The notes under the pieces: model-generated | Database searches by the model: none | Told to the model about the DNA's origin: nothing | The model's input: only the letters and a program-made list of their open reading frames with translations | NCBI GenBank assembly: GCA_003612395.1 | Contig: RAYQ01000004.1 | Coordinates: forward strand, 219,074 to 283,073 | Source of the DNA: Parablautia intestinalis | GTDB taxonomy: Bacteria; Bacillota; Clostridia; Lachnospirales; Lachnospiraceae | Direction of reading: 5' to 3' | Length of the DNA: 64,000 nucleotides | Program-made: the position numbers and the translations under genes | Shown: one piece after another, positions 1 through 8,609 of the stretch | Numbering within the stretch: the stretch's first letter is position 1 | How the letters are laid out: each line of letters opens with the position of its first letter

Positions 1-681
1 ATACATCTTAAGCAGCTTATTAGTGCTTGATAAAGTAAAATTGCTGGTTCCCTGACGGGTCACATGGGTAATATCCTCCATCCAGATTTTCGTATAATCC
101 AGAATCTGCGGATACTTTGTAATTAATTCACGTGACATAAGCGCCACATCCTTTGCCGAGGTGTAATGATTGTCGGATTCGCTAAGTCCGCAACAGTCTT
201 CAAAATGCGTATTGGTAAGGCCCATATCCTCCGCTCTCTGGTTCATTAGATTTACAAATTCCTGCTCGCTTCCTGCGATAAACTCTGCTGCAGCCACGCT
301 GGCATCATTTCCGGATGCCACGGCAATACACTTGATGATAGTGTCAAGAGTCTGTATTTCCCCTTCCTCCAGAAAAACCTGAGAACCTCCCATAGATTTG
401 GCATAAGCGCTGGTCATGACTTCACTGTCAAGCTGCACTCTTCCTGTGCCGATGTGATCAAAAATTACCAGCAGGGTCATAATTTTGGTGATGCTGGCCG
501 GGCTGCGTCTTTCATCCGCATTCTGCTCACAGATAATCTGGCCCGTGGAGCTTTCCATTAATATGTATGACGGCGCTTCCACAGCCGGCGCTGCGTCCAC
601 CTTAAGCGGCATTGCCAGCAAAAAAATAAAACACATCACATAGCATAGGGTAATTTTGAAAAATTTAAAAAATTTTTTCAC
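1..681 (-). CDS. D-alanyl-D-alanine carboxypeptidase (PBP5/DacA type), 3' end cut by window edge
   Basis: Serine DD-carboxypeptidase that trims the terminal D-Ala from peptidoglycan stem peptides outside the membrane. The first 227 residues are visible. They show a hydrophobic signal peptide at about residues 5-28 with likely cleavage after VDA, the nucleophile motif SITK at 63-66 and the SGN motif at 123-125. The KTG motif and the C-terminal membrane anchor would lie beyond base 1. The start is a GTG at 681 preceded by GGGAG, and the protein begins with a run of Lys and Phe. The next gene upstream (753-1352) is unrelated. The family assignment is firm. The exact paralogue (DacA, DacB or DacF) cannot be told without the missing half. 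Confidence 0.9.
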   Translation of the reverse strand, partial: MKKFFKFFKITLCYVMCFIFLLAMPLKVDAAPAVEAPSYILMESSTGQIICEQNADERRSPASITKIMTLLVIFDHIGTGRVQLDSEVMTSAYAKSMGGSQVFLEEGEIQTLDTIIKCIAVASGNDASVAAAEFIAGSEQEFVNLMNQRAEDMGLTNTHFEDCCGLSESDNHYTSAKDVALMSRELITKYPQILDYTKIWMEDITHVTRQGTSNFTLSSTNKLLKMY

Positions 682-752
682 GTATTCGCTCTCCCTTATG
701 TATTCTATTACTATGGATATGTTTTATATGTTTTTAAAATGCAAGTACTATT

Positions 753-1352
753 TTAATACCATCTTGCCCTGAAAGAATGATAGGCATCCATAAGTCTTTC
801 CTTCTTCTCCTTCAGGCTGACATGAAAGATCTTCATAAGCTTTGTGACATAATCTATCGTAGCCAGTAAAAGAATAATCCTGCAGGCCATAATGCCCCAC
901 TGTGCATTACACCTGTCCACCAGTTCAAGTATCCTGCTGTGAAGGAAAGTAATAATTATGATCGCATAAAACCCCCATGCAATCGTACTCTCCAGACAAA
1001 TAATTCCCTGATAATTACAGGGTTTTTCATTATAATCCCACCATACTTCCCCAAATATTTTCAGCATCAGCCTTCCTACCAGATACTCAAATGTAGTTGC
1101 GAGTACTGCTCCCGCCAGATAAAGGCCAATCAGGTGGTCGCTTAAGGGGTGTAAAATCAGATATCCGACCACGCCACCAAAACCATAAATCGGGCAAAAA
1201 GGCCCCCTGCCAAATCCCCGGTTTGTAATTTTTTTATTACAAAACGACATGTAAATGGATTCCACCAGCCATCCTATCATGCTGTATATGATAAAAGCGG
1301 AAATCAGGTGGTATACATCCGTGCCAAACATTTCTCTCGTCCACATAAGCAT
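753..1352 (-). CDS. CmpB-family membrane protein (putative ABC transporter permease, PF06541 type)
   Basis: A 199-residue integral membrane protein with about four to five hydrophobic segments. It carries the signature of the family named ABC_trans_CmpB: GWLVESIYMS near residue 28, then NRGFGRGPFCPIYG at about 44-57. The family is widespread in Clostridia. Its transport role is a database label with little direct evidence, and no ATPase or binding protein lies beside it. The start ATG at 1352 is followed by a second Met two codons on, so the exact start is uncertain by six bases. It stands between rpsU and the carboxypeptidase gene, probably as its own unit or by readthrough from rpsU. Confidence 0.75.
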   Translation of the reverse strand: MLMWTREMFGTDVYHLISAFIIYSMIGWLVESIYMSFCNKKITNRGFGRGPFCPIYGFGGVVGYLILHPLSDHLIGLYLAGAVLATTFEYLVGRLMLKIFGEVWWDYNEKPCNYQGIICLESTIAWGFYAIIIITFLHSRILELVDRCNAQWGIMACRIILLLATIDYVTKLMKIFHVSLKEKKERLMDAYHSFRARWY

Positions 1353-1416
1353 TTCCCCGTCATTAAGTCACTATTCCAAAGACAGTCATCTCTGGCAAAT
1401 TATTCCAATACATCAA

Positions 1417-1447
1417 GAAAGCCCTTGGTTAACCATCAAGAGCTTTC
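1417..1447 (-). terminator. hairpin after rpsU, probable terminator
   Basis: An 11-bp stem with one G-U pair (arms 1417-1427 and 1437-1447) closes a 9-base loop just downstream of the rpsU stop codon. The U-tract after it is weak (TTGATGTATT on the minus strand), so termination may be partial. Confidence 0.5.
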
Positions 1448-1484
1448 CGTACTTCCAAGCCTGTCTGTGATGGCAATTGGAGTA

Positions 1485-1661
1485 TTAGTTGTATTTACGT
1501 TTTCTTGCAGCTTCGGATTTCTTTTTGCGTTTCACGCTTGGCTTTTCATAATGCTCTCTTTTACGAATCTCCTGCTGAATACCAGCCTTTGCGCAGCTTC
1601 TTTTGAAACGGCGTAAAGCGCTGTCTAAAGTCTCGTTTTCTTTAACGATTACATTTGACAT
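1485..1661 (-). CDS. rpsU: ribosomal protein bS21
   Basis: Small basic 30S subunit protein of 58 residues. It matches the bS21 family from the opening [20 protein letters not shown], through the conserved [13 protein letters not shown] centre, to the Lys/Arg-rich tail. The ATG at 1661 is chosen over a longer reading frame to 1700 because an AGGGAGGT ribosome site lies 10 bases upstream of it and homologues start here. It is transcribed from its own promoter at 1852-1879 through an unusually long leader of about 185 bases that contains a strong hairpin. Because of its own promoter it can be expressed independently of alaS upstream. Confidence 0.95.
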   Translation of the reverse strand: MSNVIVKENETLDSALRRFKRSCAKAGIQQEIRKREHYEKPSVKRKKKSEAARKRKYN

Positions 1662-1786
1662 CCTGCACCCTGACCTCCCTTCAGTCCCTTCTAGCAGCAT
1701 CGACTGATTGGGTTTTTATTTACATGCCGCATTCCTACGCCATCTCAAAGACGTTTACTCTGCCTGCAACCATGTACTTTGTATCT

Positions 1787-1836
1787 GCATGTGTGTATTA
1801 ATGCTCATCTTAACGTATATACGTTTGCACACATGC
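1787..1836 (-). promoter_or_regulatory. structured 5' leader element of rpsU
   Basis: A perfect 9-bp inverted repeat (arms 1787-1795 and 1828-1836, GCATGTGTG/CACACATGC) encloses a 14-base perfect palindrome at 1812-1825. It lies in the rpsU leader between the promoter and the ribosome site. The position suggests an RNA control element or mRNA stabiliser; this is inference. Confidence 0.55.
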
Positions 1837-1851
1837 TTTCTCACTTACATA

Positions 1852-1879
1852 ATTATACCACAAAATTCCCCAGCGTCAA
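1852..1879 (-). promoter_or_regulatory. sigma-A promoter for rpsU
   Basis: A -35 TTGACG (1874-1879), 16-base spacer and -10 TATAAT (1852-1857), with an upstream TGG that fits an extended -10. It begins just past the alaS stop codon. Confidence 0.8.
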
Positions 1880-1897
1880 TCATTTCTTTACAAAAAT

Positions 1898-4537
1898 TTA
1901 ATTTATTTGGCCTTCCAGCACCTTTTTGGCTTCTGAAAGCGCCGCGTCAATTCCGGCAGGGTTTTTCCCACCAGCCTGGGCCATATTAGGCCGTCCACCG
2001 CCGCCGCCGCCAACTAATCCGGCAATTCCTTTGATCAGATTACCTGCATGGGCGCCTTTTTTAACCGCAGCCTCTGTAGCCATAGCTGCCATATTTACCT
2101 TACCGTCCTTATCGGAAATCAGCACCAGTACTCCTTCGCCCAGCTTAGCCTTTAGCTGGTCGCCCAAATCACGAAGGCCGTTCATATCAACATTGGAAAC
2201 TTTTGCCGCCAGGAATTTTACATCCTTTACCTCCGTAACCTGATCCATTACATTGCCTAACGCATCCCTTGCTGCCTTGCTCTTTAGGGACTCGTTTTCT
2301 CCCTGCAGGGCTTTCAATTCTGTCATAAGATGTTCCAGTTTCTTTGTAAGATCAGCCGGAGATGCTCTGACAATAGCAGCCGCCTGGTTTAAGGTTTTCT
2401 CCATATCCCCATAATATTTTAACACGCCGTTTCCGGTAAGTGCTTCGATTCTGCGGACATTTGCCGCAATACCGCTCTCGGATATAATTTTAAACAGCAT
2501 AATGGACGCCGTATTGGCCACATGGGTGCCACCGCACAGCTCTGTTGAGAAGTCGCCCATTCGAACCACGCGCACACTTTCTCCATATTTTTCACCAAAA
2601 AGCGCCATCGCTCCTGTCTTCCTGGCTTCCTCTAAGGTCATAATCTCCGTTTTAACCGGAATTGCCTCTAAAATCTTTTCATTTACAATTTTTTCCACCT
2701 GGTCAAGTTCTTCCTTTGTCATAGCGGAAAAATGACTGAAGTCAAATCTTAATCTGTCTCCGTTTACAAAAGAACCGGCCTGCTCCACATGGGTGCCAAG
2801 AACTGTCCGCAGGGCTTTTTGCAGCAGGTGGGTAGCACTGTGGTTTTTGCAGGTATCTGCTCTGCCCGCCTCATTTACCTGCAGGGTGACCTTATCTCCT
2901 TTTTTTAACATTCCTTTCACCACTTTACCGATATGGCCCACCTTGCCGCCAAGGAGCTTAACGGTATCCTCAACCAAAAACTCTCCCTCCGTGCAGGTAA
3001 TGATGCCTGTATCCGCACACTGACCGCCCATGGTTGCATAAAAAGGCGTTTCTTCTACAATGACTGTGCCTTCTTCTCCATCCGTAAGGGCCTCCACAAG
3101 CTCTGACTGTGTGGTGAGAACCGTGATTTTAGAATCATGACTCAGCCTGTCATAGCCTACAAACTCTGTGGTAATGGCAGGGTCAATGGACTCGTAAACC
3201 GTCACATCAGCTCCCATGTAATTAGTAGTTTTACGTGCGGCCCTTGCTTTCTCCTTCTGCTCCTGCATGGCCTTCCCAAAACCTTCCTCCTCAACGGTAA
3301 AGCCCTTTTCTTCCAGAATTTCTTTCGTTAAGTCAAGGGGGAATCCATAAGTATCATACAATTTGAAAGCATCCTCACCGCCAAGGCAGGTTTTACCCTC
3401 CTTCACCATAGCAGCTTCCATATCGCTTAAAATGCTTAATCCCTGGTCAATGGTTTTGTTAAATTTGTTTTCTTCCTGGGTTAATACATTGAAAATAAAA
3501 TCTTTCTTTTCTTCCAGTTCCGGATAGCCGTCTCTGCTCCCCTCAATTACCGTATTGCTGAGATTTGCAAGGAAGGTTCCCTCTATCCCCAGGAGCCTGC
3601 CATGACGCGCTGCCCGGCGGATAATTCTCCTGAGTACATAGCCCCGCCCTTCATTAGAAGGCATAATACCATCAGAAATCATAAAGGTAGCGGAGCGGAT
3701 ATGATCCGTCACAATACGGATGGAAACATCCCACTTATATTCCTTCTTGTATTCCTTGCCGGAAATCTCACATACCCTGTTTCTCAGAGCACATATGGTA
3801 TCAATATCAAAGATAGAATCCACATCCTGCACTACGGCTGCTAATCTTTCAAGCCCCATTCCGGTGTCGATATTCTTCTGTTCCAGCTCTGTATAATTTC
3901 CTTTTCCGTCATTATCAAACTGGGTAAATACATTGTTCCAGACCTCAATATATCTGTCGCAGTCGCAGCCCACGGTGCAGCCCGGCCTGCCGCATCCATA
4001 TTTTTCTCCTCTATCGTAATAAACCTCTGAGCAGGGGCCGCAGGGGCCGCTGCCATGTTCCCAGAAGTTATCTCCTTTGCCAAAACGGAAAATTCTTTCC
4101 TTTGCAATACCGATTTCTTTATTCCAGATTTCAAAAGCCTCGTCATCCTCCACATAAATGGATGGGTAAAGTCTGTCCGGGTTAAGTCCCACCACCTGCG
4201 TAAGGAATTCCCATGTCCAGGCAATTGCCTCATGCTTAAAATAATCTCCAAAGGAGAAATTCCCCAGCATTTCAAAAAAAGTACCATGTCTGGCTGTCTT
4301 TCCAATGTTTTCAATATCGCCTGTACGGATACATTTCTGACAGGTAGTCACTCTCTTTCTGGGGGGAATTTCCTGTCCCGTAAAGTAAGGCTTTAGGGGC
4401 GCCATACCCGAATTAATCAAAAGAAGGCTGTTATCATTGTGAGGCACGAGAGAAAAACTTTTCAATTTAAGATGTCCCTTGCTCTCAAAAAATTCCAAAA
4501 ACATTCTCCGAAGTTCGTTTACGCCATAGGATTTCAT
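1898..4537 (-). CDS. alaS: alanine--tRNA ligase
   Basis: Class II aminoacyl-tRNA synthetase that charges tRNA-Ala and edits Ser/Gly mischarging. At 879 residues it is the usual full length. The N-terminal catalytic domain opens with ELRRMFLEFFESKGH. The editing domain has its zinc-binding HSATH at residues 566-570 and later CGGTH. The C-terminal C-Ala domain ends with a glycine-rich GGGGGGRPNMAQAGG stretch. A cysteine-rich insert (CGRPGCTVGCDC, about 182-193) in the catalytic domain is a common clostridial variant. It lies downstream of glyS with a 132-base gap. I saw no T-box motif in that gap, so tRNA-dependent leader control is not supported. Confidence 0.98.
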   Translation of the reverse strand: MKSYGVNELRRMFLEFFESKGHLKLKSFSLVPHNDNSLLLINSGMAPLKPYFTGQEIPPRKRVTTCQKCIRTGDIENIGKTARHGTFFEMLGNFSFGDYFKHEAIAWTWEFLTQVVGLNPDRLYPSIYVEDDEAFEIWNKEIGIAKERIFRFGKGDNFWEHGSGPCGPCSEVYYDRGEKYGCGRPGCTVGCDCDRYIEVWNNVFTQFDNDGKGNYTELEQKNIDTGMGLERLAAVVQDVDSIFDIDTICALRNRVCEISGKEYKKEYKWDVSIRIVTDHIRSATFMISDGIMPSNEGRGYVLRRIIRRAARHGRLLGIEGTFLANLSNTVIEGSRDGYPELEEKKDFIFNVLTQEENKFNKTIDQGLSILSDMEAAMVKEGKTCLGGEDAFKLYDTYGFPLDLTKEILEEKGFTVEEEGFGKAMQEQKEKARAARKTTNYMGADVTVYESIDPAITTEFVGYDRLSHDSKITVLTTQSELVEALTDGEEGTVIVEETPFYATMGGQCADTGIITCTEGEFLVEDTVKLLGGKVGHIGKVVKGMLKKGDKVTLQVNEAGRADTCKNHSATHLLQKALRTVLGTHVEQAGSFVNGDRLRFDFSHFSAMTKEELDQVEKIVNEKILEAIPVKTEIMTLEEARKTGAMALFGEKYGESVRVVRMGDFSTELCGGTHVANTASIMLFKIISESGIAANVRRIEALTGNGVLKYYGDMEKTLNQAAAIVRASPADLTKKLEHLMTELKALQGENESLKSKAARDALGNVMDQVTEVKDVKFLAAKVSNVDMNGLRDLGDQLKAKLGEGVLVLISDKDGKVNMAAMATEAAVKKGAHAGNLIKGIAGLVGGGGGGRPNMAQAGGKNPAGIDAALSEAKKVLEGQIN

Positions 4538-4669
4538 TTGTTCTTTTCCTCATTTCCGCGCTGCCTTTTTACTGTCATCAGAGCCTGTGGATGCAGCGCA
4601 GGCACAGGCCCTTTTAAACTCTGTCAATATAAACTCTTTTTGATAAAAAGCCGATTGCTTTATAATTCA

Positions 4670-6058
4670 CTAAAACGCAAGCTTTTCTGCAAAATAAGCA
4701 TCAAGGCTTTCAATCGCCACCCGTTCCTGTTCCATGGAATCCCTGAACCGGACCGTCACACACCCGTCTGTCTCCGAATCAAAGTCGTAAGTTACACAGA
4801 AAGGCGTGCCAATTTCATCCTGGCGGCGGTATCTTTTCCCTATATTTCCTCTGTCGTCATACTCACAGTTATACTTCTTTGAGAGCTGTTCATAAATCTT
4901 TAAAGCGCCTTCCCCTAACTTCTTGGAAAGAGGCAGAATGCCTATCTTCACAGGCGCAAGGGCAGGATGGAAGTGGAGCACAGTACGCACATCCCCCTCT
5001 CCGATTTCTTCCTCATCATAAGCGGCACACAAAAAAGCTAAGACCACACGGTCCGCTCCCAGAGACGGCTCAATAACATAAGGTACATATCTTTCGTTTT
5101 TCTGGTCATCAAAATAAGTAAGATCCTGACCGGAAACATTCTGATGCTGGGTCAAATCATAGTCGGTTCTGTCTGCAATTCCCCACAGTTCGCCCCATCC
5201 AAAAGGGAACAAAAATTCAATATCTGTTGTAGCCTTAGAGTAAAAAGAAAGTTCTTCCTTCTCATGATCCCGCACACGCATCTCATCTTCTTTCATGCCA
5301 AGGCTCTTAAGCCAGTCAATACAGAACTGTTTCCAGTAAGCAAACCATTCAAGATCCGTATCAGGCTCGCAGAAAAATTCAAGCTCCATCTGCTCAAATT
5401 CTCTGGTTCTGAAGGTAAAGTTTCCGGGAGTAATTTCATTGCGGAAGGATTTACCGATCTGGCCGATCCCAAAAGGAATTTTCTTGCGGGAGGTTCTCTG
5501 TACATTCTTAAAGTTAACGAAAATACCCTGCGCTGTTTCCGGTCTTAAGTAAACCGTATTTTTAGCATCTTCCGTAACCCCCTGGAAGGTCTTGAACATA
5601 AGATTAAACTGACGGATATCCGTGAAATTATGTTTGCCGCAGGAAGGACAGGGAACATGGTGATCCGCTATAAAGCTTTTCATCATTTCCTGGCTCCAGC
5701 CATCTATACTGCTCTCCAGCTCAATCTCGTTTTCAGCCGCAAAATCCTCAATTACCTTATCTGCACGGAAACGCTCATGGCATTCCTTACAATCCATCAA
5801 AGGATCTGAAAAACTGCCCAGATGCCCTGAAGCCACCCAGGTCTGGGGGTTCATTAAAATAGCACAGTCGACTCCCACATTGTAGGGATTTTCCATAATA
5901 AATTTCTGCCACCATGCTTTTTTTACATTATTCTTTAACTCCACACCCAGATTTCCATAATCCCAGGTGTTGGCCAGCCCCCCGTAAATTTCAGAACCGG
6001 GATACACAAATCCCCTGCCCTTTGCCAGAGCAACAATTTTTTCCATTGTTTTTTCCAT
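4670..6058 (-). CDS. glyS: glycine--tRNA ligase, single-chain type
   Basis: Class II glycyl-tRNA synthetase of the dimeric GlyQS (eukaryote/Gram-positive) type, 462 residues, not the two-subunit bacterial form. The N-terminus [20 protein letters not shown] and the catalytic motif [14 protein letters not shown] (motif 2) identify it. Cysteine pairs CKEC and CPSCGKHNF suggest a zinc site in the inserted region. The ATG at 6058 is preferred over a frame opening at 6079, since GGAGG sits 6 bases before it. It follows a small lipoprotein gene by 40 bases and may share that gene's promoter at 6752-6780. Confidence 0.97.
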   Translation of the reverse strand: MEKTMEKIVALAKGRGFVYPGSEIYGGLANTWDYGNLGVELKNNVKKAWWQKFIMENPYNVGVDCAILMNPQTWVASGHLGSFSDPLMDCKECHERFRADKVIEDFAAENEIELESSIDGWSQEMMKSFIADHHVPCPSCGKHNFTDIRQFNLMFKTFQGVTEDAKNTVYLRPETAQGIFVNFKNVQRTSRKKIPFGIGQIGKSFRNEITPGNFTFRTREFEQMELEFFCEPDTDLEWFAYWKQFCIDWLKSLGMKEDEMRVRDHEKEELSFYSKATTDIEFLFPFGWGELWGIADRTDYDLTQHQNVSGQDLTYFDDQKNERYVPYVIEPSLGADRVVLAFLCAAYDEEEIGEGDVRTVLHFHPALAPVKIGILPLSKKLGEGALKIYEQLSKKYNCEYDDRGNIGKRYRRQDEIGTPFCVTYDFDSETDGCVTVRFRDSMEQERVAIESLDAYFAEKLAF

Positions 6059-6098
6059 ACTAATCCTCCATGCTTCCAATAGCCCTCAAATTTATAAA

Positions 6099-6716
6099 TT
6101 ATTTGTATACAACATAAATCATCTGACTTCCGTCATCCGTTCGCTTTATCGTCTTTCCACCGGAAGATACCGTCACATTATCGCTGGTATAAAGAGCTTT
6201 TCCGTCCAGAACTACCGCCTCGCTTATATCTGTCACCAGAAGCTTTTCATCCTTCAAAGCCAAAATATCCGCTTTTCCTATAGTTTCCCCAGGATCCTTT
6301 ACGCTGCTTAGAACCACATCAAGATTGCAATCCATTTTTTCCGCATCCCCGGTAGCTCCCGCGAAAAAAAATGCCTGATTAAAGGCTGCGTAATCCCCGG
6401 CCCCCATATAAGTAAGCCCCACCTGTGCTATACCGTCTTTTACTTCTACTTTTTCAACTGCTATACTTTCCGTCCCTGTACGACTGTTATAATCAGCCAC
6501 CTGTTCTAAAACAGCCTGCTCTAATTCATCCCTGTCATAATAGCTTTCTTCAAAGCTTTCTTCAATCTGAGACCGGATGGTGCCGTCCTTTTTAAGAGAA
6601 AGAAAAGTTCCGCTCTCATCCCCGGCTTTATCGCCGCAGGCTGAAAAGACCAGCATTATGGAAAAAGTCAGCACGCTCATCATCATTTTTTTGAGTATTT
6701 TAACCCCTCTGTTCAT
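6099..6716 (-). CDS. hypothetical lipoprotein
   Basis: A 205-residue secreted lipoprotein of unknown function. A basic N-terminus (NRGVKILKK) and a hydrophobic stretch end in the lipobox LVFSAC, with the lipidated Cys at about residue 27. The mature part is acidic and mixed alpha/beta, with a segment VEVKDGIAQVGLTYMGAGD, and has no catalytic motif that I recognise. The ATG at 6716 follows GGGAGG by five bases. It has a strong promoter of its own overlapping the recO stop codon and probably also drives glyS. The pairing with glyS does not suggest a function. Confidence 0.75.
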   Translation of the reverse strand: MNRGVKILKKMMMSVLTFSIMLVFSACGDKAGDESGTFLSLKKDGTIRSQIEESFEESYYDRDELEQAVLEQVADYNSRTGTESIAVEKVEVKDGIAQVGLTYMGAGDYAAFNQAFFFAGATGDAEKMDCNLDVVLSSVKDPGETIGKADILALKDEKLLVTDISEAVVLDGKALYTSDNVTVSSGGKTIKRTDDGSQMIYVVYK

Positions 6717-6751
6717 TGCGCCCTCCCATTCTCTTCCATTTTACCCCATCC

Positions 6752-6780
6752 ATTATATATGACTTACCTTTGTTTTTCAA
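6752..6780 (-). promoter_or_regulatory. sigma-A promoter for the lipoprotein-glyS unit
   Basis: TTGAAA (6775-6780), 17-base spacer and TATAAT (6752-6757). The -35 overlaps the last codons of recO. Confidence 0.8.
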
Positions 6781-7451
6781 CATTGAATTTCAGATAATAT
6801 CTCCAGACTTTTCATTTTTCTGTCCATAAAACGTTTCCTGTAGATGTCGCTGATCTCTGAAAGCTCTGAAAGCACCTGTTCCGTGACATTGAAGGTGTAA
6901 AGCTTTTCTATGGAAGAATCCACAATAAAATTTACCGCATAAACAGCTCCCGGCAGATAGGGCTGCTCTCTTCCCGGCAGCCCCGGGTACTCCCCGTTTA
7001 TGGAAAGAGCCTTTATCTCAAATATGTAACGGATCAGCCGGTTGGAAAGTCCTTTATGCAAAAGCGCCCTAAGGGATTGGTACAAAAGCTTCAGCATCTC
7101 CTTTTCATCACTGTTTTCTCTGGTATAATAATCCATCATTTCCAGAAAATACATCCCATAACAGGCCGCTTCAAAGTTTTCCCTGAAGCCTTCAAAATAA
7201 TTACTGATGGAGGTTTCTGTTATCCCGTAAGCACTTCTTCCTTCATACAACCGAAATTGCCCAAAACAAAAGGGATTGGTGGAAGCTAACAGCCTGCTGC
7301 CCTGTTTTCTGGCACCTCTTGCAAACGCTGCTATCTTTCCCCGTTCCCTTGTAAGTATCACAACCCGTCTGTCATATTCTCCAACCGGCTCTGCTTTTAA
7401 TATCATCCCTGTAACACTGATCTGTTCCTGCACCCTGCCTGGCTCCCTCAT
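6777..7451 (-). CDS. recO: DNA repair protein RecO
   Basis: Recombination mediator that loads RecA with RecR/RecF on single-stranded DNA. The N-terminal OB fold is clear (VTGMILKAEPVGEYDRRVV, then GKIAAFARGARKQGSRL). At 224 residues the protein is somewhat short, and the C-terminal half lacks the CxxC pairs of the zinc finger found in many RecO proteins; the only Cys there is the last residue. The ATG at 7451 lies inside the upstream yqzL-like gene, giving an 80-base overlap. Residue 16 is another Met, and a shorter protein from it would still keep most of the fold. Order era-yqzL-recO is typical of Firmicutes. Confidence 0.9.
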   Translation of the reverse strand: MREPGRVQEQISVTGMILKAEPVGEYDRRVVILTRERGKIAAFARGARKQGSRLLASTNPFCFGQFRLYEGRSAYGITETSISNYFEGFRENFEAACYGMYFLEMMDYYTRENSDEKEMLKLLYQSLRALLHKGLSNRLIRYIFEIKALSINGEYPGLPGREQPYLPGAVYAVNFIVDSSIEKLYTFNVTEQVLSELSEISDIYRKRFMDRKMKSLEILSEIQC

Positions 7452-7551
7452 TCTCTTTTGGGCCTGCCGCTTCTTCTCCCTCCCGGTAGGCCAGATAATC
7501 GTTGATATCTCCTGTACTTAAAAATTGTTCCCAGTAATTTATTACTTTCAT
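7372..7551 (-). CDS. YqzL-like small protein
   Basis: A 59-residue protein between era and recO, a position where Firmicutes often encode the short protein YqzL. It opens MKVINYWEQFLSTGDINDYL, which resembles the YqzL pattern of an aromatic-rich start followed by TGxxxxYL. The tail is hydrophilic and poorly conserved in character, and the last 80 bases overlap recO in another frame. The ATG at 7551 is chosen over a longer frame reaching 7662, because that frame would run back into era. Function unknown. Confidence 0.6.
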   Translation of the reverse strand: MKVINYWEQFLSTGDINDYLAYREGEEAAGPKENEGARQGAGTDQCYRDDIKSRAGWRI

Positions 7552-7606
7552 CTTGTGCCCCCTGGTATCAAAAAGTATGATATTAGGGTTTACTTTTTTC
7601 TTTTTT

Positions 7607-8512
7607 CTATTCGCGCTCCTTTGGATTATACCCGAAATTTTTAAGCAGGAAATCACTGTCACGCCAGTCCTTTTTTACCTTTACCCAAAGCTGGAGATTC
7701 ACCCTGCACTCCAGCATTTCCTCAATATCCGCTCTGGCCGTGGTACCTATTTTTTTGAGCATGCTTCCCTGTTTTCCAATAATAATACCCTTGTGGGAAT
7801 CCTTTTCGCAGACAATCGTGGCATCAATATCCACTATTTTCCCCCGCCGCTTCATCCGCTCTATTGTGACGGCAATTCCGTGGGGTATTTCCTCTTCAAG
7901 GCAGTAAAGAGCTTTTTCCCGTATCAGCTCCGCCACTATCTGACGTTCAGGCTGATCCGTAATCACATCTTCATCATAAAAAGCCGGTCCATAGGGAAGA
8001 TAAGCCATAATGCATTTAATAAGCTCATCGGTATTTTCGCTTTTTAATGCGGACACCGGTACAATCTCGGCAAAGTCCAGTTCCTTTCGGTACGTATCAA
8101 TAAATGCAAGTATATCCTCCCGCTTTACCTTATCAATCTTATTAATGACCAGTATTACCGGTGTGTTAATTTTTTGGAGCTGCTCTATAATATGCCGTTC
8201 CCCTGCTCCAATAAAATTAGAAGGCTCCACAAGCCATAGGATTACGTCCACTTCCTTAAGGCTTTTGCTTGCCACATTGACCATATAATCCCCTAACCGG
8301 TTCTTTGCTTTATGAATTCCCGGTGTATCTACAAAGACAATCTGCCCCTCTTTGGAGGTATAAACTGTCTGAATGCGGTTTCTCGTAGTCTGAGGTTTAT
8401 TGGAAGTGATAGCAATTTTTTGTCCAATCAGACAATTCATTAAAGTGGATTTTCCTACATTCGGCCTGCCAATAAGCGCCGCAAAGCCGGATTTATACTG
8501 GTCATTCATCAT
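7607..8512 (-). CDS. era: GTPase Era
   Basis: Essential GTPase that binds 16S rRNA near its 3' end and helps 30S maturation. The 301 residues show G1 GRPNVGKST (about 15-23), G3 DTPGIH, G4 NKID and a C-terminal KH domain with VCEKDSHKGIIIGKQGSMLK. Full length for the family. It heads the era-yqzL-recO group. The gene overlaps nothing of substance upstream, with about 100 bases to the DUF4349 gene. Confidence 0.98.
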   Translation of the reverse strand: MMNDQYKSGFAALIGRPNVGKSTLMNCLIGQKIAITSNKPQTTRNRIQTVYTSKEGQIVFVDTPGIHKAKNRLGDYMVNVASKSLKEVDVILWLVEPSNFIGAGERHIIEQLQKINTPVILVINKIDKVKREDILAFIDTYRKELDFAEIVPVSALKSENTDELIKCIMAYLPYGPAFYDEDVITDQPERQIVAELIREKALYCLEEEIPHGIAVTIERMKRRGKIVDIDATIVCEKDSHKGIIIGKQGSMLKKIGTTARADIEEMLECRVNLQLWVKVKKDWRDSDFLLKNFGYNPKERE

Positions 8513-8609
8513 ATAATTCCTCTATATCTTTCTAGCATCTGGCAACCATTAAATTTAAGCAAAAGTACAAATTTGCCAGCCCTTAAAGTTTCTTCTCTGT
8601 CGGCAGTTT

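Noticed and set aside
1308..1616. 102-codon plus-strand frame over rpsU
   Set aside because: Antisense to rpsU and the CmpB-type gene, low-complexity hydrophobic, no ribosome site.
4538..4669. T-box riboswitch before alaS
   Set aside because: The gap holds a GCCTGTG/CACAGGC hairpin but no T-box AGGGTGGNACC motif or specifier structure.
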